This document shows positions 1 to 8,700 of a DNA stretch of 64,000 nucleotides, piece by piece. A program made the position numbers and the translations under genes. The stretch is from Luzula sylvatica (taxonomy: Eukaryota; Streptophyta; Magnoliopsida; Poales; Juncaceae). The notes under the pieces are model-generated. The model made no database searches. It saw only the letters and a program-made list of their open reading frames with translations, and was not told where the DNA came from. Every line of letters starts with the position of its first letter. Position 1 is the stretch's first letter. The stretch is taken from contig OX326957.1 in assembly GCA_946800325.1 (NCBI GenBank), forward strand, positions 20,337,007 to 20,401,006, given 5' to 3'.

Positions 1-1505
1 GCTTGTGCTTCGTCCAGCGTCTTGCTTGCGTAATAGATGGCGTGAAGTTTCTTATCTTTACGTTGCCCCAAAACTGCCCCTACGGCGTAATCGCTTGCAT
101 CGCACATTATCTCGAAAGGTAGCGAGTAATCTGGTGGCGTGATGATTGGCGAAGATACGAGGGCTGCCTTGAGCTTTGTGAACGCCTTCAAACATTCATC
201 GTCGAAATCAAACGGCGCGTCTTTCAGCAGCAGGTTTGTGAGTGGTTTTGCGACCTTCGAGAAGTCCTTGATGAATCTCCGATAGAAACCTGCATGACCA
301 AGAAAACTACGTATACCTTTTACGTCGCATGGCGGTGGCAGTTTCTCGATCACCTCTATTTTCGCTCTATCTACTTCAATTCCTCGAGAGGTGATAACGT
401 GGCCGAGCACTACTCCTTCTTGGACCATAAAGTGGCATTTCTCCCAATTTAGCACTAGATTAGTGTCTTCGCACCTGCGAAGTACTTTGGAAAGGTTAGC
501 TAAACAAGAATTGAAATCATTACCGTACACGGAGAAATCGTCCATGAAGACTTCCATGAAATCTTCGATGTAGTCGCTGAAAATGGCCATCATCGCACGT
601 TGGAACGTGGCTGGGGCGTTGCACAAACCGAAAGGCATTCGGCGATAAGCGAACGTGCCGTATGGACACGTAAACGTCGTCTTTTCCTGGTCATTGGGGT
701 GGATCGGGATCTGGAAGAAGCCTGAATAACCGTCGAGGTAACAAAAGTACTCGTGATTCGCGAGTTTCTCGAGCATCTGATCAATGAAAGGCAGCGGGAA
801 ATGGTCTTTTCGGGTCGCTTTATTCAATTTGCGATAGTCGATGCACATCCTCCATCCCGTGGTAGCACGAGTCGGAATTAGGTGGCCATTGCTGTCTTGT
901 ACGACCGTCGTTCCACCCTTCTTGGGGACCACGTGAACGGGACTGACCCATTCGCTATCCGAGATAGGGTAGATGATGCCTGCGTCGAGGAGCTTCATTA
1001 TCTCCTTCTTTACCACCTCCTTCATGTTTGGGTTGAGGCGGCGTTGATGCTCGATCGATGTTTTGTGGTCGTCGGTGAGAAATATCCGGTGCATACCGAA
1101 TGAGGGGCTTATCCCCTTGATGTCGTCGATCGTGTAACCGATAGCTTTGCGGTGAAGACGGAGCGTATGAAGCAATTTCTCTGTCTGATCGGGAGAGAGA
1201 TTCGCGTTCACAATGACCGGGTACGACTCGTTCGGCCCGAGGAATTCGTATCGGAGTCCTGGTGGAAGAGATTTAAGCTCGACTCGTGGTGGAACATCGA
1301 TTTTTGGTATCTCCACTGATTCGACAGTTTCTAGTTGCGACGTTGGTTCGACGAGGTTTTCGCATTGGTCTAACATCTCCTCAAATTCATCCAACTCCAT
1401 TCTCGTGATGCTAGCATATTCGTCCATCGTTAGGACATCTTCAACGTCGATTCGATAGCACGAACCGTCCGGGTCGGGGTTTTTGATTGCCTTCTCTAGA
1501 TTGAA
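1..1505 (-). CDS. pol: Athila-type pol: reverse transcriptase and start of RNase H (partial, no own start codon)
   Basis: I checked every codon from 1505 down to 3: 501 codons with no stop, continuing the gag frame after the TAA. About 155 residues of linker come first (including LPPGLRYEFLGPNESYPVIV and SPSFGMHRI). The reverse transcriptase follows: VVKKEIMKLLDAGIIYPISD, WVSPVHVVPKKGG, WRMCIDYRKLNKAT, and the first catalytic Asp in CYLDGYSGFFQIP (Asp codon 732-734). Next come TCPYGTFAYRRMPFGLCNAP and the FMDDF box (534-548) carrying the other two catalytic aspartates, then VLGHVITSRGIEVD and FLGHAGFYRRFI. RNase H begins near nt 110 with MCDASDYAVGAVLGQ (first Asp codon 99-101) and YYASKTLDEAQ. 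The enzyme would copy element RNA to DNA in virus-like particles. All visible catalytic residues are present. It would need readthrough of the TAA, or internal initiation, to be made. The remainder of RNase H and integrase are off the window. Confidence 0.92.
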
Positions 1506-1508
1506 TTA
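1506..1508 (-). other. In-frame TAA separating gag-protease from RT
   Basis: The + strand reads tta at 1506-1508, a TAA stop in the gag frame. It falls just after the protease C-terminal segment ending LNLGEEKV. The same frame is open for 501 codons downstream. It may be a single-base nonsense change or a leaky stop that limits the amount of pol. The bases after it (TTC AAT) do not match the CARYYA context known to promote readthrough in plant RNA viruses, so a plain nonsense mutation is more likely. Confidence 0.8.
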
Positions 1509-3647
1509 GACTTTCTCCTCTCCCAAGTTAAGAGATAGCTTCCCTTCTCGAACGTTTATTATCGCACCCGCGGTGGCTAAGAATGATCTCCCTAAAATGA
1601 TTGGGACCTTTTGGTCCTCCTCCATGTCTACTACGACGAAATCGACCGGGATATAGAATTTCCCGACCTTTATTGGCACGTCCTCTACAACTCCTGTGGG
1701 TATTCGAACTGATCTATCGGCGAGTTGCAAAGTCATTCTAGTCTCTTTGAGTTCTCCCAATCCGAGGGTTATAAAAATTGAATGTGGCATGAGACTAACG
1801 CTTGCACCAAGATCACAAAGTGCCTTGTCGAACGACTTGTTCCCGATGATGCACGGGATGGCGAACGAACCTGGATCCTTCATTTTTCGCGGCAGTTTTG
1901 TATCTCGAACAAGGGCACAAGACTGGACACCGGTGAGGGTTACGGTGTCTACTTCCTCCAGCCTCCGCTTCCTCGAGAGAACCTCCTTTAAGAATTTTGC
2001 GTACGTCGGCATTTGCTTGAGGGCGTCGACGAACGGAATCGTAACTTCCAATTTCTCAATCACCTCCTTAAATTTGGCAAAGTCTTTGTCGAGGCGATTT
2101 TTCGCGAGGCGTTGGGGAAACGGTATTGGTGGCTGAAGTGGCGGAGGTGGCACGTATTTTTCTCCTTCTCGGTAGATCGGAAAACCGAGTTCGTCGAAAC
2201 CAATCGGTCTGGTCGGTTTTGGTGCACCTCCGCGGGTTGAATCGGGGCTGTTTGAGTTCCCCGAATCATTTTTCGCTGCCTCGTTTGAGGCAGGTATCGC
2301 TGAAATTTCTGGAATGGAATTTGGGGCTGTTGAAGAGGTTTTCGTAAGATCGCCAGATTTAGAGATGGCAGTTTTGTCCCTAGGTTTCTCGTATTGTTTT
2401 CCACTCCTCAATTGAACTACACAAACATTTTCGCGTGGGTTTTCGGTGCGTCCGGGCAAACTTCCTTGAGCTCGCGGATTCGGGTTTTCGAGGGCATCTA
2501 ATCGCGTTGTGACACCGTCCATCGAAACGGTTAGCTTCGTGAGAATCTTCTCTAGCTGCTCATTTTTCCTAGCTTGCTCACTCATAAAAGATTTCATTAG
2601 TGACATTACGTCCTCCCCCGAAGGGTTCGGACCATTAGAAAAATTATTAAAACGAGATTGTTGATGTGGGGGCCTATATATGCCATTATTATCGCTACGA
2701 AAGTTGTTATTGTTATTTCTCCAACCAGAATTCAAATTTAAAAATTGTACCTCCTCTTGGTTGGCATCACAATCTTTCGTCTCGTGTCCTTGCACACCAC
2801 ATGCGTCACAAGCGAACGTAACTTGCCTCTCTTTCGTCCGCGGCTTGCTCAAATCGACGTGCTCGAGCTTCCTCGTGAGCATGTCTAGCTTGGCGTTTAT
2901 GGCTGTTACCGCGTCGACTTCTAAAACACCTTGTCGCCCCGTCGTGGGGGCGCGATCATTCGACCATCCATGGTAATTGAGGGCCATGTTCTCGATCAAC
3001 TCCCAAGCTTCCTCCACACTCTTATCCATCAATGCACCTCCCGAAGCCGCGTCGAGGTTGGCGCGGGTTTGGTAGGTGACTCCATTGTAAAACGTTTGCA
3101 AGAGCAGCCACTTCGCTAGGCCGTGATGAGGGCACGCGCCTTGTAATTCCTTGAAACGCTCCCACGCTTCGTATAAGCTTTCCCCTGTGTTTTGCTGAAA
3201 ACTCGTAATCTGGGCGCGTAACATGGCTGTTTTGCTGGGCGGAAAGTACTTGGCGAGGTATGCGTCGCAGAGTTGGTTCCACGACGTAAAATGTCCGTCG
3301 GAGTGACCGTAAAGCCATTGTTTTGCCTTGCCCCTGAGAGAAAAAGGAAAAAGAGTTAGCATGATAGTATCATTCGAAACTCCATTTACCTTAATCGTGC
3401 TTGCTATTTCGTATAGATTTTGTAAGTGAGCGTGCGGATCCTCCATCGCACCACCACCGAACTGATTTGCTTGCACCATATTTAGAAGCGGTGTCTTGAG
3501 CTCGAAATTGTTTGCAGCGATACCAGGTGGCGCGATGCTTCTCCCAATTGCCGTGGCGCTGGGCGAAGTGTATTCACGTAGAGCATGTGCGCGAGGCGGA
3601 ACTGGTCGGACATTCTCTTCATGATTCGGTTGGTTTTGCTCCATCAT
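1506..3647 (-). CDS. gag-pro: Athila-type Gag-protease polyprotein
   Basis: This is a 713-residue frame starting with Met-Met. Gag is the structural protein that packages element RNA into cytoplasmic particles; the protease cuts the polyprotein. Residues about 50-225 form the plant retrotransposon gag domain, with FELKTPLLNMVQANQFGGGA (47-66), LFPFSLRGKAKQWL, YLAKYFPPSKTA, GESLYEAWERFKELQ and CPHHGL. A single CCHC zinc knuckle (C-x2-C-x4-H-x4-C) lies at residues 280-293 (nt 2769-2810). A low-complexity Asn-rich stretch follows, then a proline-rich linker (PPPPLQPPIPFPQR). The protease is at the C-terminus: DPGSFAIPCIIGN, then the catalytic Asp at residue 612 in CDLGASVSLMP (nt 1803-1814), then PIILGRSFLATAGAIINVREGK. 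No frameshift is visible. The start follows the primer binding site by about 130 nt, and no other in-frame start fits better. In this lineage gag and pol are usually one frame; here a TAA ends it directly after the protease. The family call is secure, and activity is unknown. Confidence 0.93.
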   Translation of the reverse strand: MMEQNQPNHEENVRPVPPRAHALREYTSPSATAIGRSIAPPGIAANNFELKTPLLNMVQANQFGGGAMEDPHAHLQNLYEIASTIKVNGVSNDTIMLTLFPFSLRGKAKQWLYGHSDGHFTSWNQLCDAYLAKYFPPSKTAMLRAQITSFQQNTGESLYEAWERFKELQGACPHHGLAKWLLLQTFYNGVTYQTRANLDAASGGALMDKSVEEAWELIENMALNYHGWSNDRAPTTGRQGVLEVDAVTAINAKLDMLTRKLEHVDLSKPRTKERQVTFACDACGVQGHETKDCDANQEEVQFLNLNSGWRNNNNNFRSDNNGIYRPPHQQSRFNNFSNGPNPSGEDVMSLMKSFMSEQARKNEQLEKILTKLTVSMDGVTTRLDALENPNPRAQGSLPGRTENPRENVCVVQLRSGKQYEKPRDKTAISKSGDLTKTSSTAPNSIPEISAIPASNEAAKNDSGNSNSPDSTRGGAPKPTRPIGFDELGFPIYREGEKYVPPPPLQPPIPFPQRLAKNRLDKDFAKFKEVIEKLEVTIPFVDALKQMPTYAKFLKEVLSRKRRLEEVDTVTLTGVQSCALVRDTKLPRKMKDPGSFAIPCIIGNKSFDKALCDLGASVSLMPHSIFITLGLGELKETRMTLQLADRSVRIPTGVVEDVPIKVGKFYIPVDFVVVDMEEDQKVPIILGRSFLATAGAIINVREGKLSLNLGEEKV

Positions 3648-3781
3648 AATCTGCGGTGGCCTTCGCGCTTTGCTTCTTAGATTGTACCTTTCTGCCAGCG
3701 AAGATCTGAAATCTGAAAATAAAAGAAAAATAAAATGGGTGAATCGATCTCGAAAACCAGGAAATCAACTAATATCAAACA
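3648..3781 (-). other. Retroelement leader between primer binding site and gag
   Basis: This is about 134 nt of non-coding leader, pyrimidine-rich on the minus strand (runs such as TTTTATTTTTCTTTTATTTT near 3716-3738). In LTR elements this zone usually carries packaging or dimerisation signals. I see no specific motif, and no long frame that looks real. Confidence 0.6.
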
Positions 3782-3801
3782 CCTCCCCGGCAGCGGCGCC
3801 A
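3782..3801 (-). other. Minus-strand primer binding site (tRNA-Asp type)
   Basis: Read on the minus strand, 3801 to 3782 is TGGCGCCGCTGCCGGGGAGG. This is the TGGCGCC...GCCGGGGA signature of a primer binding site complementary to the 3' end of tRNA-Asp, common in Athila and related plant elements. One base differs from the usual GTT form (GCT here). It lies 8 bases inside the LTR end, a spacing typical of Athila. First-strand cDNA synthesis would start here. Confidence 0.88.
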
Positions 3802-4154
3802 GAAAAGCTTGTTGCGTATTTACGTTTAAGCAGGGCTTTTCAACTTTTAAAACCCTAAATGACTCTAATTGGACCACAAGCGCAGGGTATTCGTTGAGTA
3901 AGTTAGGGGTCGATCCACAGAGAGGGTTGAGTACTAGGGGCGATTTCTGATTGACAATTCGACTCGATCTAAAACTGAGGTTTGTTGGTTGATTCGGGAC
4001 AGATTTTAACGGAAAAAGAAAGGTTTTTTAAAATAGGAGAGGACTCTAGGGTGTTCGGGTTCTACTTGGATGATTTGGTGTGTTCTAAAGGTTGCTAAAC
4101 GCTCTCTCAAAATCTGACTTTGGTGGAGGTGTTATCCAATTCTTCCTAGACCGG

Positions 4155-4423
4155 CTCTCGCTCGCGACTAGACGTATCCAACCTAAACACTCTTGCTCTC
4201 GCTGACTATGCCTAAGAAAGACCCATTACACTCTATGATAATCCTATAATCCCGTGGGTCACGTGTACCAATGTTCTTAGAATACAACGGTCCAAGTTTG
4301 TGCATTTACAATCTGGTTTCTCACTCCGCTCTCGCTTCGTAAGGTTAACCTAAAACGATCTTAACTACTTGGTTTGACTGGTTTATTTGAGGGCTTAAAC
4401 AATCCTAAACGTCCACTCTCGCT
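4155..4423. repeat. Four dispersed copies of CTCTCGCT within LTR
   Basis: CTCTCGCT occurs at 4155-4162, 4196-4203, 4329-4336 and 4416-4423. A related CGCTCTCTC lies near 4100. The copies sit among short CCTAA(A)C-rich stretches. In the element RNA they would read AGCGAGAG. Spacing is uneven (41, 133 and 87 bp), so this is not a simple tandem repeat. The function is unknown; an RNA-structure or protein-binding role is only a guess. Confidence 0.5.
4382..4387 (-). terminator. Candidate poly(A) signal AATAAA
   Basis: The minus strand reads CTCAAATAAACC here, downstream of the TATA box and within the LTR, where a polyadenylation signal would define the end of R. Plant signals are loose and AT-rich sequence makes chance matches common, so this is only a candidate. 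Confidence 0.25.
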
Positions 4424-4578
4424 ACTTAGTCAAAGATGTCCTAACCTATGTCACTTAGGCTGGCCTAAACGAGTACAAACGGTTAATTAAGACGAGTAAT
4501 ATCAAGGCACAAAACACAAATCAAATCTGAAAGAGACAAAGCATATAATACTACCAAAACATCTCAAGTACTAATGAA

Positions 4579-4590
4579 CCCTAAACCCTA
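4579..4590 (+). promoter_or_regulatory. Two-unit telomere-like motif in LTR (CCCTAAACCCTA)
   Basis: This is two adjoining units of the Arabidopsis-type telomere repeat. Another AAACCCTAA lies at 3850-3858 near the inner LTR end. Two units are far too few for a telomere. With the arms around the TATA box, they make the LTR rich in telobox-like elements. Confidence 0.5.
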
Positions 4591-4841
4591 GATAAAAATT
4601 TAGCTACTCATGTTCGACAACAAAACAAATCTAAATATCAAATACATCATAAAACTAAACACGAGAAAGAGTAAACCGATTTGTTGACGAACGTCTTCTT
4701 CTTCGTAAACTCCTGCTCCTAAACGACGTGATCTTCTTCGATGGTTGACGGCTGCGGAAAGGTGTATGAGGCGAGTGGAGAAAGAGGAGGATGAGAGGTG
4801 GCTGGTGGCTGGTGAAAGGATGAAAATTGGAGATGAGAAGG

Positions 4842-4891
4842 TAACCCTAGCAAAGGCAGCGGTAGCCTTTTATAGTCGATGGCTAGGGTTA
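4842..4891. promoter_or_regulatory. Perfect 10-bp telobox inverted repeat around the TATA box
   Basis: TAACCCTAGC at 4842-4851 and GCTAGGGTTA at 4882-4891 are exact reverse complements, separated by 30 bp. The TATA box lies between them. Inside the loop, AAAGGC (4852-4857) and GCCTTT (4865-4870) form a second perfect stem that overlaps the TATA box. AACCCTA is the telobox core bound by plant Myb-type telomere-repeat-binding (TRB) factors. The predicted transcription start falls at the downstream arm. A role in promoter control is inference. Confidence 0.6.
4868..4874 (-). promoter_or_regulatory. TATA box of the LTR promoter
   Basis: The minus strand reads CTATAAAAGGC over 4875-4865, a near-perfect plant TATA box. 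By usual spacing, transcription would start about 25-32 nt downstream, near 4842-4850. That defines the U3/R border and gives an RNA running through the leader and gag. No other equally good TATA box was seen in the LTR. Confidence 0.75.
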
Positions 4892-5328
4892 GGTCACAGC
4901 ATACATGGCTGTCGAAAGTTGGCCCATATCAGGGTCTGGGCCACGAAATATGAGGTGTGAATTATGCAATCTTTTAGAGGATTCCTTCTTGAAGTTATGG
5001 CAACTTGAATCACCAAATTTGGAGTTACCAATCAAAAGATATGGCCATTTTATTACTTGCCAAATTCTGAGATTCTGCAGCTTCTTTCCATTTTTTAATC
5101 TTCCAACAATAGTTGCGATTTTGGCTTGTTTTGCACTGTGAAAGCTTGGAACGGTGCCGAGACCCTTGATACTTGCATTTCTTCACTTCTAGAGTCTTTT
5201 TATCTTGTATTGTATCCAAATCTGTAAATATAATCAAACAAGATGCCAACGAGCAATTCTCGTGGTTTTGTTAGTATTTTAACGTTTAAGAGTTTATTTA
5301 GTACAATTTATAAAACGTTTTAAGTCCG

Positions 5329-5365
5329 GATGAGTGCGTAAAAATGTATCATATTCACACTCATC
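5329..5365. repeat. Hairpin at the outer LTR end
   Basis: GATGAGTG (5329-5336) and CACTCATC (5358-5365) are a perfect 8-bp inverted repeat with a 21-base loop, ending one base inside the LTR terminus. It lies at the U3 end that integrase would process. Whether other family members keep it is not known from this window. Confidence 0.55.
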
Positions 5366-5370
5366 ACCAA

Positions 5371-5494
5371 TAACGTGTTTTGAGTTCATTTGTATCGTAT
5401 CATTTACTACATAACTTTTCACCAAATTTCACAAACACTAAGTAAGTTTGTTTTTTGATTCAAAACAAGATTTTAACGCTTTGTGGAGTTCAAA
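5371..5494 (+). repeat. First complete satellite monomer, next to the LTR
   Basis: This is a standard 124-bp unit, preceded by only four satellite bases (CCAA) after the LTR end. It has one private change (TTTTTTTGATT near 5452-5460 where almost all others have TTTTTCGATT, a C-to-T at a CG site). That fits deamination of a methylated cytosine. The following monomers match the block near 9115-10100, offset by 30 units. Confidence 0.85.
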
Positions 5495-7080
5495 TAACGT
5501 GTTTTGAGTTCATTTGTATCGTATCGTTTACTACATAACTTTTCACCAAATTTCACAAACACTAAGAAAGTTTGTTTTTCGATTCAGAACAAGATTTTAA
5601 CGCTTTGTGGAGTTCCAATAACGTGTTTTGAGTTCATTTGTATCGTACCTTTTACTGCATAACTTTTCACCAAATTTCACAAACACTAAGAAAGTTTATT
5701 TTTCGATTCAAAACAAGATTTTAACGCTCTTTGGAGTTTAAATAACGTGTTTTGAGATCATTTGTATCGTATCTTTTACTACATAATTTTTCACCAAATT
5801 TCACAAACACTAAGAAAGTTTGTTTTTCGATTCAAAACAAGATTTTAACGCTTTGAGGAGTACAAATAACGTGTTTTGAGATCATATGTATCGTATCATT
5901 TACAACATAACTTTTCACCAAATTTCACAAACACTAAGAAAGTTTGTTTTTCGATTCAAAACAAGATTTTAACGCTTTGTGGAGTTCAAATAACGTGTTT
6001 TGAGTTCATTTGTATCGTATCTTTTACTGCATAACTTTTCACCAAATTTCACAAACACTAAGAAAGTTTGTTTTTCGATTCAAAACAAGATTTTAACGCT
6101 TTGTGGAGTTCAAATAACGTGTTTTGAGATCATTTGTATCGTATCATTTACTACATAACTTTTCACCAAATTTCACAAACACTAAGAAAGTTTGTTTTTC
6201 GATTCAAAACAAGATTTTAACGCTTTGTGGAGTTCAAATAACGTGTTTTGAGTTCATTTGTATCGTATCTTTTACTGCATAACTTTTCACCAAATTTCAC
6301 AAACACTAAGAAAGTTTGTTTTTCGATTCAAAACAAGATTTTAACGCTTTGTGGAGTTCAAATAACGTGTTTTGAGATCATTTGTATCGTATCTTTTACT
6401 ACATAACTTTTCACCAAATTTCACAAACACTAAGAAAGTTTGTTTTTCGATTCAAAATAAGATTTTAACGCTTTATGGAGTTCAAATAACGTGTTTTGAG
6501 ATCATTTGTATCGTATCTTTAACTACATAACTTTTCACCAAATTACACAAACACTAAGAAAGTTTGTTTTTCGATTCAAAACAAGATTTTAACGCTTTGA
6601 GGAGTTTAAATAACGTGTTTTGAGATCATTTGTATCGTATCTTTTACTACATAACTTTTCACCAAATTTCACAAACACTAAGTAAGTTTATTTTTCGATT
6701 CAAAACAAGATTTTAACGTTTTGAGGATTTCAAATAACGTGTTTTGAGATCATTTATATCGTATCTTTTACTACATAACTTTTCACCAAATTTCACAAAC
6801 ACTAAGAAAGTTTGTTTTTCGATTCAAAACAAGATTTTAACGCTTTGAGGAGGTCAAATAACGTGTTTTGAGATCATTTGTATCTTATCTTTTACTACAT
6901 AACTTTTCACCAAATTTCACAAACACTAAGAAAGTTTGTTTTTCGATTCAAAACAAGATTTTAACGCTTTGTGGAGTTCAAATAACGTGTTTTGAGATCA
7001 TTTGTATCGTATCTTTTACTACATAACTTTTCACCAAATTTCACAAACACTAAGTAAGTTTATTTTTCGATTCAAAACAA

Positions 7081-8072
7081 GATGTTAACGTTTTGAGGAG
7101 TTCAAATAACGTGTTTTGAGATCATTTGTATCGTATCTTTTACTGCATAACTTTTCACCAAATTTCACAAACACTAAGAAAGTTTGTTTTTCGATTCAAA
7201 ACAAGATTTTAACGCTTTGTGGAGTTCAAATAACGTGTTTTGAGATCATTTGTATCGTATCTTTTACTACATAACTTTTCACCAAATTTCACAAACACTA
7301 AGAAAGTTTGTTTTTCGATTCAAAACAAGATTTTAACGCTTTGTGGAGTTCAAATAACGTGTTTTGAGTTCATTTGTATCGTATCTTTTACTACATAACT
7401 TTTCACCAAATTTCACAAACACTAAGGAAGTTTGTTTTTCGATTCAAAACAAGATTTTAACGCTTTGTGGAGTTCAAATAACGTGTTTTGAGATCATTTG
7501 TATCGTATCTTTTACTACATAACTTTTCACCAAATTTCACAAACACTAAGTAAGTTTATTTTTCGATTCAAAACAAGATGTTAACGTTTTGAGGAGTTCA
7601 AATAACGTGTTTTGAGATCATTTGTATCGTATCTTTTACTGCATAACTTTTCACCAAATTTCACAAACACTAAGAAAGTTTGTTTTTCGATTCAAAACAA
7701 GATTTTAACGCTTTGTGGAGTTCAAATAACGTGTTTTGAGATCATTTGTATCGTATCTTTTACTACATAACTTTTCACCAAATTTCACAAACACTAAGAA
7801 AGTTTGTTTTTCGATTCAAAACAAGATTTTAACGCTTTGTGGAGTTCAAATAACGTGTTTTGAGTTCATTTGTATCGTATCTTTTACTACATAACTTTTC
7901 ACCAAATTTCACAAACACTAAGGAAGTTTGTTTTTCGATTCAAAACAAGATTTTAACGCTTTGTGGAGTTCAAATAACGTGTTTTGAGATCATTTGTATC
8001 GTATCTTTTACTACATAACTTTTCACCAAATTTCACAAACACTAAGTAAGTTTATTTTTCGATTCAAAACAA
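7081..8072 (+). repeat. 4-monomer higher-order repeat, two 496-bp copies
   Basis: Copies 7081-7576 and 7577-8072 look identical by eye. Each starts with the rare GATGTTAACG variant and carries the same ordered variants (TACTGC, AAGAAAG, AAGGAAG, AAGTAAG). A third, diverging unit starts at 8073 with a one-base deletion. This is a recent tandem duplication. Confidence 0.85.
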
Positions 8073-8700
8073 GATTTAACGTTTTGAGGAGTTCAAATAA
8101 CGTGTTTTGAGATCATTTATATCGTATCTTTTACTACATAACTTTTCACCAAATTTCACACACACTAAGAAAGTGTGTTTTTCGATTCAAAACAAGATTT
8201 TAACGCTTTGTGGAGTTCAAATAACGTGTTTTGAGATCATTTGTATCGTATCTTTTACTACATAACTTTTCACCAAATTTCACAAATACTAAGGAAGTTT
8301 GTTTTTCGATTCAAAACAAGATTTTAACGCTTTGTGGAGTTCAAATAACGTGTTTTGAGATCATTTGTATCGTATCTTTTACTACATAACTTTTCACCAA
8401 ATTTCACAAACACTAAGTAAGTTTGTTTTTCGATTCAAAACAAGATTTTAACGCTTTGTGGAGGTCAAATAACGTGTTTTGAGTTCATTTGTATCGTATC
8501 TTTTACTACATAACTTTTCACCAAATTTCACAAATACTAAGGAAGTTTGTTTTTCGATTCAAAACAAGATTTTAACGCTTTGTGGAGTTCAAATAACGTG
8601 TTTTGAGATCATTTGTATCGTATCTTTTACTACATAACTTTTCACCAAATTTCACAAACACTAAGTAAGTTTATTTTTCGATTCAAAACAAGATTTTAAC

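Larger units (their letters stand above)
1..5366 (-). mobile_element. Athila-lineage Ty3/gypsy LTR retrotransposon, 5' part (truncated by window edge)
   Basis: On the minus strand, in transcription order, there is a 5' LTR (5366-3810), a primer binding site (3801-3782), gag-protease (3647-1506) and reverse transcriptase plus the start of RNase H (1505-3). Protease before RT is shared by LTR elements generally. The gag sequence style (residues 50-66 FELKTPLLNMVQANQFG, then EAWERFKELQ and CPHHGL), the DLGASVSLMP protease core and the FMDDF reverse transcriptase box fit the plant Athila lineage. Integrase normally follows RNase H in this family, but it would lie before position 1 and is not seen. 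The right flank is satellite DNA from the first base after the LTR, so the element sits inside the array. The coding frame is intact except for one in-frame TAA, which suggests a fairly young insertion. LTR-LTR divergence cannot be measured because the 3' LTR is outside the window. Confidence 0.93.
3810..5366 (-). repeat. 5' long terminal repeat, 1557 bp
   Basis: The LTR begins (minus strand) TGATGAGTG at 5366 and ends GCAACA at 3810, with TG and CA termini. The inner edge is set by the primer binding site. The outer edge is set by the satellite, which resumes at 5367 with CCAATAACGTG, a form found in many array monomers. The expected 5-bp target duplication on this side is CCAAT (5367-5371); its partner is outside the window. 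The LTR holds a TATA box, telobox-like motifs, a set of CTCTCGCT repeats and a terminal hairpin, each listed separately. U3 would be about 5366-4845, with R and U5 from there to 3810. I cannot set the R/U5 boundary. The short frames inside it show no similarity to any protein I know. The length is normal for Athila (1-2 kb). Confidence 0.85.

Noticed and set aside
391..1458. Several short plus-strand frames opposite pol
   Set aside because: They lie antisense to a continuous 501-codon reverse transcriptase frame with clear motifs, and none resembles a known protein.
1696..3318. Other frames overlapping gag-protease on both strands
   Set aside because: These are shadows of the 713-codon gag-protease frame.
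4579..4590. Interstitial telomere
   Set aside because: Only two telomere-type units are present; this is a telobox-like motif, not a telomere tract.
4745..5249. Short frames within the LTR
   Set aside because: They overlap the promoter region of the LTR, have no recognisable domain and are of chance length.
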